Part shown: in pieces, positions 8,467 through 17,606 of the stretch
Layout of the letters: every line of letters begins with the position of its first letter
Numbering within the stretch: position 1 is the stretch's first letter
Source: Campylobacter showae
GTDB taxonomy: Bacteria; Campylobacterota; Campylobacteria; Campylobacterales; Campylobacteraceae
Direction of reading: 5' to 3'
Assembly: GCF_900573985.1 (NCBI RefSeq)
Contig: NZ_UWOK01000001.1
Location: 1 to 64,000, forward strand
Length of the DNA stretch: 64,000 bases
Position numbers and translations under genes: made by a program
Notes under the pieces: generated by a model
The model's input: only the letters and a program-made list of their open reading frames with translations
Databases searched by the model: none
Told to the model about the DNA's origin: nothing

Positions 8467-9558
8467 CTAGCCCAAATCCTGCTCGATCCTATACCATTCG
8501 TAAACGTCGCCGCCAAGCTCGCCGTGAAATAGCGGTTTGAGTTTTAAATTTAGCCTAACCGCGGGCGCGTCTAAAAACTCGCTCGAGCGGTAAAGCAGCA
8601 GCCATTTTACGCGTTCGTCTAGGGCCTTTAGCGCGTTTTCGCCGCCCTCAAACATCGTTAAGCGCGGCATGAAAGCTTCATTTATGTCGCTTGTTACGTG
8701 CACGCTCCTGCTCGCCATGCCAAAAAGCGGTATAGACGCGTCAAACTCGCGCTCGCGCGAGTAGATCATCACGTTTGGGTTTTTGCTGCCCTCTATCAGC
8801 CTGGTGTCTAGCCTCGGGCGGTCGGCGCGGACGGTGGCGCCTCCGATAACTAGCAGCTCGGCCGCGCTGCGAAGGCGGTGAGAGTGCGTGCGGCTGGCTA
8901 GGTTTGAGATGATTTTGCTCTGCGCGGTGCCGACTGCGACGCCGTTTGCGCTAAGGGCGAGCTTAAAAAAACTAAAATTTCCGCCCTGCCACGCTAGAAA
9001 CGGCTCAACCAGATCGTCCGCTTCGCGCCGTAGTACGTCAAATTTGACCGCTACGCTGCCGCTTTGCAAGATATGCGCGCCGCCGCTAGCTACGGCGTTT
9101 TCGTCTCCTCTAGCGATGACGACTTCGGCAAATTTTAGCCGACTCAAAAGCTCGGCGCATGGCGGGGTTTTGCCACGGTGAGCACAGGGCTCGAGCGTCA
9201 CGTAGGCCTTGGCGCCCTTTAGCAGATCGCCGTGATTTTGCAGGATGTATTCATACGTGAAATTTGGCTCCAAATCCGCATTTTCAAGCTCTGCAGCGCT
9301 TTCAAATTTGACGCCCGAAGCCGCATGATAATCGCGTAAAAAATCGCTCAAAAATGCCTCGCTTTTTTCGCAGAGCGCCAATAAAATCGCGCTTGGCTCG
9401 GCGTGTAGAAAGCCCGCCTTTTTATGCGCGGCGACCGAGAGAAGCCTGCCGCCGGCGTCTAAAACCGCGCAACCGACAGCTGGATTTGGGTAGGTTAAAA
9501 TTTGAAACTCCCAAGCCTTTTTTATGGCTAAAGACATATAAAATTCGTCGTTTATCAT
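8467..9558 (-). CDS. ribD: bifunctional riboflavin deaminase/reductase
   Basis: RibD performs the second and third steps of riboflavin synthesis. It has 363 residues. The N-terminal deaminase domain (1-150) binds zinc through H52-A-E54 and the PCAHRGKTPPC motif with C125 and C134. The C-terminal reductase domain begins near FSFFKLALSANG. An insert of about 35 residues (roughly 62-100) lies between the HAE motif and the PCAHRG strand. That is longer than in most RibD proteins. Not part of a rib operon here. thiF follows. Confidence 0.93.
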   Translation of the reverse strand: MINDEFYMSLAIKKAWEFQILTYPNPAVGCAVLDAGGRLLSVAAHKKAGFLHAEPSAILLALCEKSEAFLSDFLRDYHAASGVKFESAAELENADLEPNFTYEYILQNHGDLLKGAKAYVTLEPCAHRGKTPPCAELLSRLKFAEVVIARGDENAVASGGAHILQSGSVAVKFDVLRREADDLVEPFLAWQGGNFSFFKLALSANGVAVGTAQSKIISNLASRTHSHRLRSAAELLVIGGATVRADRPRLDTRLIEGSKNPNVMIYSREREFDASIPLFGMASRSVHVTSDINEAFMPRLTMFEGGENALKALDERVKWLLLYRSSEFLDAPAVRLNLKLKPLFHGELGGDVYEWYRIEQDLG

Positions 9559-9585
9559 CGCTTCCGCCTAGTTAAATTTTGGGGT

Positions 9586-9591
9586 ATTATA
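9586..9591 (-). promoter_or_regulatory. -10 box for ribD
   Basis: The minus strand reads TATAAT, 28 bases upstream of the ribD ATG, with a run of AT-rich sequence before it. No riboflavin (FMN) riboswitch-like leader fits in the short distance. Confidence 0.5.
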
Positions 9592-9774
9592 CTAAAATTT
9601 GCGCGGCTAATTTTTAAATTTGACGCCCATATTTTACTGGCTTGCCCGCCAAACCCGCACCCTTACGGCGTAAATTTCGCTCCAAACAATATCAAATTAA
9701 TCTCACGAAGTCATGTGTATCATAAACCATGAGAAGCTTTTAGTTTCCGAGTGATAATTTTTGCGTGAGAGACG

Positions 9775-10233
9775 ATGAAAGATATGCAGGCCTTTAGCGG
9801 CTCTGTCTTGGTCTGCGAGTTTGATAAGAAATTTAGCGGGCAAACGATAGTGGCAAGCCGCACTCTAAACACTAAATTTTTAGGCGAAAAAGAGCAGATG
9901 GACGATGCTCTTTTTAACGATGAATTTAGGGTTTTTACGGACGACAAGGTCGAAGCGAGGTATCTTTTGACGCCCGCATTCATGAAGCGCTTGCGCGAAT
10001 TAAAGATAAAATTTGCGGGAGAGATGGGCGTGAGCGCTGCGTTTATGGACGATAAATTTTATCTATTTTTAAACGGAGCGAAAAATAGATTTGAAACTAC
10101 GCCATTTTCGCTACCGCCTAGCCTTGAGGACGCCGCGCGGATAAAAAAGGAAATTTCAGAACTTTTATCTATCATAGACGAATTAAATTTAAACCTTGAT
10201 ATTTTTAAGCAAGAGGCAAATTTGACGGTTTAG
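9775..10233 (+). pseudogene. remnant of a DUF3137 protein, C-terminal part only
   Basis: The 152-residue frame matches the second half of DUF3137 proteins: a start like AFSGSVLVCEFDKKFSG, then the DDKVEARYLLTPAFM signature and a KFYLFLNG strand. Full-length members are about twice as long and have two N-terminal membrane helices, which are absent. An in-frame TGA at 9766-9768 lies just before the ATG, and the upstream sequence shows no helices in any frame. The ATG has no clear ribosome binding site. I take it as a truncated gene, but a short expressed protein cannot be excluded. Confidence 0.6.
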
Positions 10234-10338
10234 ATGATTGGGGATTTTGTAGATAAAATTAAATCGCAACGTAAATAAGGCAAAATTTAGTACAAATTTG
10301 TATCGAGATAAAAGCAGTATTTATGGGATAGAAAGTTA

Positions 10339-10371
10339 AAAACGGCGTCTTGCCACACAAAACGCCGTTTT
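10339..10371 (-). terminator. intrinsic terminator between the DUF3137 remnant and bamA
   Basis: A perfect 10-bp stem (AAAACGGCGT paired with ACGCCGTTTT) closes a 13-base loop. It lies 9 bases past the bamA stop on the minus strand and is followed there by a T run. The arms also give a U tract on the plus strand, so it can work in both directions. Confidence 0.85.
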
Positions 10372-10380
10372 ATTGTAATA

Positions 10381-12651
10381 TTAGAAACGTTGTCCGATAG
10401 TAAATTCAAACGTACTCGTATCGTCGCCGTCTTGCTTTTTGAGCGGTTTGGCAAAGATTAGCTGTAGCGGCCCCATAGGCGTTACCCACTCGATACCTGC
10501 GCCCGCACTATATCTACTGATACGTCCGTCGATATAATCCACGATGCCTGGCGCCGTTACGTTTGCGATCCTGCCGCGAATAACGCCGTAGTCAACAAAC
10601 AGCAATCCGCGCATCTTTACGCGCTCTATTAGCGGGAAGCTAAGTTCTGCCGAGCTGTTAAACGACGTATCGCCGCCCGTCTCGTACCAGCTACCGCTGG
10701 CGACTTTGACTTTAGGCGAGACGGTTCTACTCTCAAATCCGCGTAGATTTCTGATGCCGCCTAGATATAGTCTCTCGTTGATAGGCACCCAGCCGCGATC
10801 CCAAATTTTGCCAAAGCTTGATTTGAATCTAAAAATAAGGTCGTAGTCCACCCACTCTCTGATACCTTGATACCAGTTGAAATTCGTTCTGCTCTTTAAA
10901 AATTTCTCGTCGCCGCCCACGCCCGCAAACTCTAGGCTGGTGCTTGCGATGATACCGGTGCGAGGTAGGTAGTAGTCATCCGTGCTATTATACGTGATAG
11001 ACGGTATGAGCGAGCTTTTTAGGCTCTTGCCGTCTTTGTACCCGACGGTTTTTAGCACGTCGCTAAGCCCGCTGATACGGCTTTGCTCTATGATGTAACC
11101 CAGAGACGCGCTTAGATTTCTAGTTAGTTTTCTGCCTACGACGACGTTTAGACCGTATGATTTCTCATCGTAGTTATTCCAGCTATAGTCGTTAGCATAA
11201 AGAGTGCCGCCAAGGCTATATTCGCTATCAAAAAGGCGCGGGTTGGTTAGACCTATCTGCCCGGAGAGCTCGTTATCGCTCCTATCTACGCTTATGACGC
11301 CTTTCAAGCCGCTACCAAATACGTTCGTATCAGACACGCTCGCGTTAAGTAGCAAACCGTCCGAGCTACCGTAGCCGATACCGCCGCTGATCGAGCCCGT
11401 GGAGGCCTCTTTTACTTTTACGAGTAAGTCAACTTGGTTTGCTCCGACGCGCTGCTCCTCGATCTCAACCTCGTCAAAATAACTCGTTCGCCTTAGAGCG
11501 TCCTTGCTGTCTTGCAGGTCTGTTCTACTGTATAAATTTCCCTCCGTGAGGTATAGCTCGCGTCTAACGACCCTATCCACGGTTCTGTCGTTACCTGAAA
11601 TTTGCACGTTTCTTATATATACTTTTTCGTCCGGTAAAACCTCATAGACGATACTAACAGTCTTGTCCTCGACATTTTTCTCGGTTTTTGGATTTATCCT
11701 TACAAACGCGTAGCCCTTATCCGCTACCATATCGTCGAGCTTTTTCATGTCTTGCCTTAGGCGAGCGGAGTTCATCACGTCGCCGCTCTCTAGCCTAAAG
11801 TCTTTTAAAATTTTCTCTTTATCAAGCTCTAAAAACTCAGGCGCTTCGATATCTACGCTAGATACCCTATACTGCTCGCCCTCGGTCACGTAGTAGGTGA
11901 GGTCTGCGGTGTAGTTATCCATATAGGCGTTTAGATACGGGTTTGAGACGGTGGCGTCTAGGTAGCCTTTTTGGTAGTATTTGTCTTGGATTCTCGCAGG
12001 ATCGTTTGGTAGCTCGAAAAGCTTAACCTTACCGTCGTTTCTACCCCACATCCAGCCCATAAATTCGCGCTCTTTATTCGCTACCACAGGCTCCACGTCG
12101 TCATAATCAAAAAGCTTTGCGCCAACTAAATTTACGTTTTCTATTATGATATTTTCGCCGCGATTTATGTTCATCGTGACAAAAAGGCTGCTTTCATTGC
12201 CCGCTACCGGCTCTTTTGTTACGTCCACGATAGTGTCAAAGTATCCTTTTGACTCGTAATACTGCCTGATGCGCTCTTTTGCGCGCTCGATAGCTAGCTC
12301 GTCGTACATATTGCCTTGTTTGATATTGATTAGCCCGTCGATAGCGGTTTTATCGTTAGTCACTACGCCCTTGATATCGATACGAGCGATGCTAGGCTTT
12401 TCTTTTACCGTTACGGTTACGTCGCCGCCCTCGTTTTCGATATATATATCGTCGAAATAGCCCTGCCTAAACAGCTTTGCGATCGCCCTATCCGTACTAT
12501 CGCCGTTTAGATCGTCGCCGACTTTTAGCCCCATTATCTCCTTTGCAGTTTCTGGAGACAGATGCACAAGACCTTTAAAATTTATGGAAGTTATCTGCTG
12601 GGCATTTGCCAAAACAGCACCCAGAAGTAGTAGAAAAACGCTTTTTTTCAT
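10381..12651 (-). CDS. bamA: outer membrane protein assembly factor BamA
   Basis: BamA is the Omp85 core of the machine that folds beta-barrels into the outer membrane. The 756 residues include a signal peptide (1-17, cleaved after VLANA), five POTRA domains up to about residue 410, and a 16-strand barrel. The conserved barrel features GGIRNLRGFESRTV (the L6 VRGF-type loop) and the C-terminal phenylalanine (GQRF) are present. It is monocistronic, with a terminator just downstream, and divergent from tyrA as in C. jejuni. Confidence 0.96.
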   Translation of the reverse strand: MKKSVFLLLLGAVLANAQQITSINFKGLVHLSPETAKEIMGLKVGDDLNGDSTDRAIAKLFRQGYFDDIYIENEGGDVTVTVKEKPSIARIDIKGVVTNDKTAIDGLINIKQGNMYDELAIERAKERIRQYYESKGYFDTIVDVTKEPVAGNESSLFVTMNINRGENIIIENVNLVGAKLFDYDDVEPVVANKEREFMGWMWGRNDGKVKLFELPNDPARIQDKYYQKGYLDATVSNPYLNAYMDNYTADLTYYVTEGEQYRVSSVDIEAPEFLELDKEKILKDFRLESGDVMNSARLRQDMKKLDDMVADKGYAFVRINPKTEKNVEDKTVSIVYEVLPDEKVYIRNVQISGNDRTVDRVVRRELYLTEGNLYSRTDLQDSKDALRRTSYFDEVEIEEQRVGANQVDLLVKVKEASTGSISGGIGYGSSDGLLLNASVSDTNVFGSGLKGVISVDRSDNELSGQIGLTNPRLFDSEYSLGGTLYANDYSWNNYDEKSYGLNVVVGRKLTRNLSASLGYIIEQSRISGLSDVLKTVGYKDGKSLKSSLIPSITYNSTDDYYLPRTGIIASTSLEFAGVGGDEKFLKSRTNFNWYQGIREWVDYDLIFRFKSSFGKIWDRGWVPINERLYLGGIRNLRGFESRTVSPKVKVASGSWYETGGDTSFNSSAELSFPLIERVKMRGLLFVDYGVIRGRIANVTAPGIVDYIDGRISRYSAGAGIEWVTPMGPLQLIFAKPLKKQDGDDTSTFEFTIGQRF

Positions 12652-12681
12652 TTATTTAACCTAAAAGTGATGATAAGGCTG

Positions 12682-12687
12682 TATAAT
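12682..12687 (+). promoter_or_regulatory. -10 box for tyrA
   Basis: TGTATAAT on the plus strand, 45 bases before the tyrA ATG in the 80-base gap shared with the bamA start. An AAAGG ribosome binding site precedes the ATG. Confidence 0.5.
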
Positions 12688-12731
12688 AGCACATTTTATT
12701 TTTAAACAATATAAATTTAAAAGGTGAATTT

Positions 12732-13562
12732 ATGAAAATCGGTATCGTAGGCCTAGGACTCATCGGCGGCTCGCTAGGTCTTAGCCTAAAAAACGAAAAA
12801 CTAATCAGCTGCGTTAGCGGCATGGATCTAAACAAAGAGCACGAAAAACAAGCCATTGAGCTCGGTCTCGTGCATGAAATTTTAACTCTTGAGCAGATGA
12901 AGCAAAAATGCGATATGATATTTCTAGCCATCCCCGTCGAAGGCATCATCAAAATCGTTAAAGAATTTGAAGGTATCGGCGAAAACACGACTATCGTCGA
13001 TCTTGGTAGCACCAAGCAAAAAATAATCGAAGCGGTGCCCGAGAGCATCAGGCAAAATTTCATCCCCGCGCACCCGATGGCGGGCACGGAATACTCCGGT
13101 CCGACTGCCGCGTTTTCTGGGCTTTTTAAAGACGCCGTCGTAGCTATCTGCGACTTTAAAGAAAGCGGCGAGATGCACGTCAAGCGCTCGGTCGAGCTAT
13201 TTTCACACCTAGGCATGAAGATCATTTTTATGAGCGCGGCGGAGCACGACCATCACGCCAGCGTCATCTCTCACCTGCCCCACGCCATCAGCTTTTCGCT
13301 AGCTAGCAGCGTACTAAAAAAGGAAAACAAAAAAAATATCATCGCGCTAAGCGGCACGGGATTTAACGGCATGATCAGGATCGCCAAAAGCTCGCCAGTG
13401 ATGTGGACGGATATCTTTAAACAAAACAAGCAAAATTTGATAAATTCGATAGACCTTTTCAAAAAAGAGCTGGACGAATGCGAAAATTTAATCAAAAACG
13501 AGAAGTGGGACGAGCTGCGAGAATGGATGGGCGAAGCTAGAAAAATACGCGAAATTTTATAA
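12732..13562 (+). CDS. tyrA: prephenate dehydrogenase
   Basis: TyrA oxidatively decarboxylates prephenate to 4-hydroxyphenylpyruvate for tyrosine. The 276-residue protein opens with the NAD-binding fingerprint GIVGLGLIGGSLG. Further on are STKQKI (about residue 95) and HPMAGTE, which carries the conserved catalytic-site His, and a helical dimerisation domain with SHLPHAISF. There is no fused chorismate mutase and no C-terminal ACT domain, so feedback control would have to act elsewhere. First gene of the long plus-strand block; the M23 peptidase follows after 73 bases. Confidence 0.94.
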   Translation: MKIGIVGLGLIGGSLGLSLKNEKLISCVSGMDLNKEHEKQAIELGLVHEILTLEQMKQKCDMIFLAIPVEGIIKIVKEFEGIGENTTIVDLGSTKQKIIEAVPESIRQNFIPAHPMAGTEYSGPTAAFSGLFKDAVVAICDFKESGEMHVKRSVELFSHLGMKIIFMSAAEHDHHASVISHLPHAISFSLASSVLKKENKKNIIALSGTGFNGMIRIAKSSPVMWTDIFKQNKQNLINSIDLFKKELDECENLIKNEKWDELREWMGEARKIREIL

Positions 13563-13635
13563 ATTCGGGCGCAAATTTACCTTAAATTTATCGCTTTTTA
13601 GTAAAATCGGTCTCTTTAAGATTTAGGAGATTTTT

Positions 13636-15003
13636 ATGAGAAGACGCGGCAATCCGAATTTGATATTTTTCGGCATTATTATTTTACTTTTAGTTGCGGC
13701 GATAGCTTTTTTATTTACCTCAAAAACATTTGAACGCGAAGCACCGAGCATAGCTATCTCAGATCAAATTTACTGGAATCTAACCTCGCCTCTACCGATC
13801 AAAATAACCGACGAAGGCGGCGTGAAATCGGTTAAAATTTCGCTTATAGACGAAAAAGGCAGCGTAAATTTATTGACTCAAAAATTTGAAGCGCCGTCTG
13901 AGATCGTCGATTTAAATTTAACCTTTCCGAAAACGGGATTTGGCGCACAAAAAGATATCTACAACATCGTGATCGAGGCCACGGATACTAGCAAATGGGG
14001 ATTTTTCCTCGGCAACACGCAAAAAAAAGAGGTCAAAATCACCGTCGATAACAAAAAACCCGACGTAAACATCCTAAACCACTCATACGCCATCACCAAA
14101 GGCGGTAGCGCGACGGTCGTGTTTAAGGCGACTGATGAAATGCTAAAAGAGGTCTATATCGAGACAAACTATGGTAAAAAATTTATCCCGAGCAAATTCG
14201 TAAAAGACGGCTATTACGCCTCGCTAGTAGCTTGGCCGGCGCAGCAAGGCTCGTTTGGCGCCGACGTCGTGGCGCTTGACGCAGCGGGAAATATAACCAA
14301 AAGCAAGATAAGATTTTTCTACCAAGACAAAAAATACCGCACCTCAAAGATAAAACTAGACGGTCAAAGTAGATTTTTAAACGAAAAAATCCCGGAACTA
14401 GCGCAGCAATACGCAAAAAATTATGACGCAATGAGCAATCTGGAAAAGATGAAATTCGTCAATGAAAATCTCCGCGAGGCAAACGAAAAAATAATCTCGC
14501 AAATCGCCGCAAAAGTTGAGATAGACACGGCTGAAAACTTTAGCGTAAATAAATTTTATCCGCTAAAAAACGGTAAAGCCGTGGCGAGCTTTGGCGACCA
14601 CAGATATTATACATTTGAGGATAAAGACGTCAGCGAAAGCTGGCACATGGGTATCGACCTAGCCTCGACCCAAAAAGCCGACATCGTGGCTAGCAATGAC
14701 GGCATAGTCGAATTTGCCGCGGATAACGGCATCTATGGGCGCAATATCCTGATAAATCATGGATTCGGACTATTTTCGCTCTACGGACACTGCAGCTCGC
14801 TAAACGTCAAGGCCGGCGACTCGGTCAAGGCGGGCGACGTCATCGCAAACACCGGAGTTACCGGCCTAGCGATGGGTGATCACTTACACTTTGGCATGCT
14901 AGTTCAAGGCATAGAAGTGCGTCCGGAGGAGTGGATGGATAACGGCTGGATGAAGGATAACGTAACAGGCGTTTTAAGCGCAGCTAAAAAAATGGTCGAA
15001 TAA
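13636..15003 (+). CDS. membrane-anchored M23 peptidoglycan endopeptidase
   Basis: A zinc peptidase that cuts peptide cross-links in murein. Of 455 residues, one membrane anchor lies near the N-terminus (about 8-28). The middle is a beta-rich region (about 35-240), and the C-terminal lysostaphin-type domain has the zinc ligands HMGID (first His and Asp) and HLHFG. The match in place and layout is C. jejuni Cj0131, one of three M23 enzymes that influence helical cell shape in that species. The ribosome binding site TTAGGAG precedes the ATG. lpxC follows. Confidence 0.9.
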   Translation: MRRRGNPNLIFFGIIILLLVAAIAFLFTSKTFEREAPSIAISDQIYWNLTSPLPIKITDEGGVKSVKISLIDEKGSVNLLTQKFEAPSEIVDLNLTFPKTGFGAQKDIYNIVIEATDTSKWGFFLGNTQKKEVKITVDNKKPDVNILNHSYAITKGGSATVVFKATDEMLKEVYIETNYGKKFIPSKFVKDGYYASLVAWPAQQGSFGADVVALDAAGNITKSKIRFFYQDKKYRTSKIKLDGQSRFLNEKIPELAQQYAKNYDAMSNLEKMKFVNENLREANEKIISQIAAKVEIDTAENFSVNKFYPLKNGKAVASFGDHRYYTFEDKDVSESWHMGIDLASTQKADIVASNDGIVEFAADNGIYGRNILINHGFGLFSLYGHCSSLNVKAGDSVKAGDVIANTGVTGLAMGDHLHFGMLVQGIEVRPEEWMDNGWMKDNVTGVLSAAKKMVE

Positions 15004-15030
15004 ATTTGCCGTTTTGTTGTAAATTTGTTG

Positions 15031-15036
15031 TATAAT
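15031..15036 (+). promoter_or_regulatory. -10 box for lpxC
   Basis: TATAAT preceded by TTG, 30 bases before the TTG start of lpxC. It lies just after the stop of the M23 gene, giving lpxC its own promoter inside the block. Confidence 0.5.
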
Positions 15037-15066
15037 GGCAAGAATAGGAAAAATAGGGGCGAAAAT

Positions 15067-15951
15067 TTGAAACAAACAACTATAAAATCAGCCATAGAAG
15101 GCGTAGGTATCGGGCTTCACAAGGGCGAACCGATAAAAATCACGCTTGAGCCGCTCGGGGCAAATTCGGGAATAATATTTTACAGAAAAGACCTCGGAGT
15201 GAGCTTTAAAGCGGAGCCAAAAAACGTGATAAATACTCAAATGGCAACCGTAATCGGCGGCAAAGAGGGCTACATCTCGACGATCGAGCATCTCCTTAGC
15301 GCGATAAACGGCTACGGCATTGACAATATCCGCATAGTCCTAGATGCCAACGAAGTGCCGGTAATGGACGGCTCGGCGATAAGCTACTGCATGATGCTGG
15401 ATGAAGCGGGCACGGCTGAGCTAGACGCGGATAAAAAAGTAATCGTAATCAAGCGCCCAGTAGAAGTAAACAAAAACGGAAAATTCGCCAGAGTAACGCC
15501 GTCGAATAACCCGAAATTTGACTTTACTATCAAATTTGCCCACCCGATAATCGGCGAGCAAAATTACGTATTCGAGTTTAGCAAACAAGCCTACATCGAA
15601 GAGATCGCGCGTGCAAGGACGTTTGGATTTTTAAAAGACGTGCAGATGTTAAGGGCGCAAAATTTAGCCCTCGGCGGTAGCCTAGATAACGCCGTAGTCA
15701 TCGATGATAATAAAATTTTAAATCCTGAAGGCCTGCGCTTTGAAAATGAATTCGTTCGTCATAAAATTTTAGACGCAATCGGCGATCTAAGCCTGATGGG
15801 CGCGCCATTGATGGCTGATTATACGAGCTTTGCGGGCAGTCACGAGCTAAATCACGAGCTAACGCTAGCTATCCTAAGCGACGATAAAAACTACGAGATT
15901 ATCACGCTAAAAGGCGATTTCGCGCGCGAGTATCAAAAGGTATTTGCATAA
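15067..15951 (+). CDS. lpxC: UDP-3-O-acyl-N-acetylglucosamine deacetylase
   Basis: LpxC is the committed zinc deacetylase of lipid A synthesis. I start it at TTG 15067, not at the in-frame ATG 15025, because the family begins MKQTTIK, because AGGGGCG sits at ribosome-binding distance, and because the ATG lies upstream of the likely transcription start. This gives 294 residues, the usual Campylobacter length. Zinc-site features are the His in STIEHLLSA, HKILDAIGDL with His and Asp, and the catalytic His in GSHELNHELT. The stop overlaps the presumed start region of tsaB. Confidence 0.94.
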   Translation: MKQTTIKSAIEGVGIGLHKGEPIKITLEPLGANSGIIFYRKDLGVSFKAEPKNVINTQMATVIGGKEGYISTIEHLLSAINGYGIDNIRIVLDANEVPVMDGSAISYCMMLDEAGTAELDADKKVIVIKRPVEVNKNGKFARVTPSNNPKFDFTIKFAHPIIGEQNYVFEFSKQAYIEEIARARTFGFLKDVQMLRAQNLALGGSLDNAVVIDDNKILNPEGLRFENEFVRHKILDAIGDLSLMGAPLMADYTSFAGSHELNHELTLAILSDDKNYEIITLKGDFAREYQKVFA

Positions 15952-16403
15952 AAAATATCCAAATTTTAGTTATCGCTCTTAGCTCGCCGCTAATCGTCGG
16001 TATTTATGACGAAAACGGCGAGCTTTTAGAGCAAATTTCTAGCGAAGAAAAATCCGACGTCTCCCTCGTAAAAATAATGGACGAGGTTTTAAACGACGGC
16101 AAATTTAACCTAAAAAAAATCATCTACGCAAACGGCCCTGGTAGCTTTATGGGCGTAAAGGTCGCTTACGTTGTTTTAAAGACGATTAGTATAGTAAAAG
16201 AGTGCGAATTTTACGCAGTTAGCGGCTTTGAGCTCAACGGCGGCGCGCCGATACGGGCGAATAAAAATTTAAGTTTCGTAGATACGCCCGATGGCGTCAA
16301 ACTGCAAAAAGCAGAGGCCGGCGAATTTAGCTTGCCGCAAAATTTAGCCGTTTTAAATCTAAATTTAGATACCCTACCAAATTACGTTATTCAAGCCGTT
16401 TAG
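15948..16403 (+). CDS. tsaB: TsaB-like t6A biosynthesis protein without a canonical start codon
   Basis: TsaB is the inactive kinase-fold partner of TsaD in making t6A on ANN-reading tRNAs. Coding sequence in this frame clearly starts right after lpxC (IQILVIALSSPLIVGIYD) and includes ANGPGSFMGVKVAYVVLK, the TsaB GPGSFTGLR-like motif. No ATG, GTG or TTG occurs in frame before 16077, which would remove 43 N-terminal residues and the first strand. The likely ancestral start overlaps the lpxC stop: ATAA is seen where ATGA would be expected. Initiation at AUA 15948 or AUU 15942 is possible. The gene is otherwise intact, about 151 codons, and sits between lpxC and thrB as in C. jejuni. Confidence 0.75.
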   Translation: MKNIQILVIALSSPLIVGIYDENGELLEQISSEEKSDVSLVKIMDEVLNDGKFNLKKIIYANGPGSFMGVKVAYVVLKTISIVKECEFYAVSGFELNGGAPIRANKNLSFVDTPDGVKLQKAEAGEFSLPQNLAVLNLNLDTLPNYVIQAV

Positions 16404-16411
16404 GAGATTTC

Positions 16412-17296
16412 TTGCAAATTTTAGTTCCAGCCACAAGCGCAAACATAGGTCCCGGCTTTGACGCCTTGGGTCTTGCCCTAGAGCTACACAACACAGTCGA
16501 GATAACGAGGGCAAATTTCGCCTCCGTGAGCATTTTGGGCGAAGGCAAAGACAACGCGCTTCTTAAGAAAAACAACATTTTTTTATCTATTTTCAACGAA
16601 ATTTACGTCAAACTAACGGGCAAAAAAGATACTTTTCGCATGATTTTTACCAATAAGATCCCGTTTTCTCGCGGCCTTGGAAGCTCCTCTGCGGTAATCA
16701 CTTCAGCCATCGCGGCAGCTTATGCGGCGGCAGGATTTAAGGCTGATAAAAGCGCGATTTTAAACCAAGCTCTAGTTTACGAAAATCACCCGGATAATAT
16801 CGCTCCTGCGACGCTTGGCGGCTTTGTTAGCTCGGTCGTTGAAAACGGCAAGGTAAAATCTCTAAAAAAACCTTTAAGCGCCGATATCAAAGCCGTCGTC
16901 GTGATCCCGGATAAGCCGATGAGCACAAACGAATCTCGCGCCAAGCTACCTAAAAATTTCACTATGGGCGAGTGCGTTAGCAACCTCTCTCACGCCGCAT
17001 TTCTCACGGCTTGCTTTTTTAGCGAAAATTACGAACTTTTAAGGACGGCGGCAAAAGACGTCATGCACGAACAAATCCGCATGCAAAGCCTGCCAGAGCT
17101 CTTTGAAGCGCGCAAGATAGCCTACGAAAACGGCGCGCTTTTAAGCACGCTTTCAGGCAGCGGATCGAGCTTTTTAAATATCGTTTACGCGGGCGATGCG
17201 GCAAATTTAAAACAAAAACTGCAAGATAAATTTAAGAGCTTTCGGGTTGAAATTTTTAATTTCGACAACGACGGGATAAAAATCCTACAAAGCTAA
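16412..17296 (+). CDS. thrB: homoserine kinase
   Basis: ThrB phosphorylates L-homoserine on the way to threonine. It is a GHMP kinase of 294 residues. The N-terminus QILVPATSANIGPGFDALG, the ATP-binding loop PFSRGLGSSSAVI (about residues 86-98) and the C-terminal LSGSGSSF motif are all typical. The start is TTG at 16412, supported by TAGGAG 5-6 bases upstream; no nearer ATG fits. It lies 8 bases after tsaB. Confidence 0.94.
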   Translation: MQILVPATSANIGPGFDALGLALELHNTVEITRANFASVSILGEGKDNALLKKNNIFLSIFNEIYVKLTGKKDTFRMIFTNKIPFSRGLGSSSAVITSAIAAAYAAAGFKADKSAILNQALVYENHPDNIAPATLGGFVSSVVENGKVKSLKKPLSADIKAVVVIPDKPMSTNESRAKLPKNFTMGECVSNLSHAAFLTACFFSENYELLRTAAKDVMHEQIRMQSLPELFEARKIAYENGALLSTLSGSGSSFLNIVYAGDAANLKQKLQDKFKSFRVEIFNFDNDGIKILQS

Positions 17297-17321
17297 AAAA
17301 AAGCTAAAAGAAGTTATAATA

Positions 17322-17606
17322 ATGGCTCAAAAATTTATCCCTATCAGGACGTGCGTGGTCTGCAAAAAGCGCTTTGAACAGCAAATTTTGCGTAGATACA
17401 GACTGATAAATTCTTCGCTATTTTTCGGAAACGGAAACGGACGCAGCTTTTATCTTTGCGAAGAATGTCTAAAAAAAGACGAGAAAATTTTAAGAAAATC
17501 GCTCGGAAGAGTCGCAGGCAGCTTTATAGCGACGCTACAAAACGGGCAAAATTTAAAGGAGATACTCTTAAATGGGGACTGTTCGAATTTCAGAGATAGC
17601 AAATGA
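17322..17606 (+). CDS. rnpM: YlxR/RnpM family RNA-binding protein
   Basis: A 94-residue DUF448 protein, the family that always sits beside infB. In Bacillus it binds and modulates RNase P. Family features are [11 protein letters not shown] near the N-terminus (the RxCxxC type motif) and a second pair CEECL near residue 47. The reading frame overlaps the infB start by 35 bases, so infB translation is probably coupled to it. Confidence 0.85.
   Translation: MAQKFIPIRTCVVCKKRFEQQILRRYRLINSSLFFGNGNGRSFYLCEECLKKDEKILRKSLGRVAGSFIATLQNGQNLKEILLNGDCSNFRDSK

Noticed and set aside
15025..15066. Upstream ATG as lpxC start
   Set aside because: It lies before the -10 box and adds 14 residues that the family lacks; the TTG at 15067 has a good ribosome binding site.
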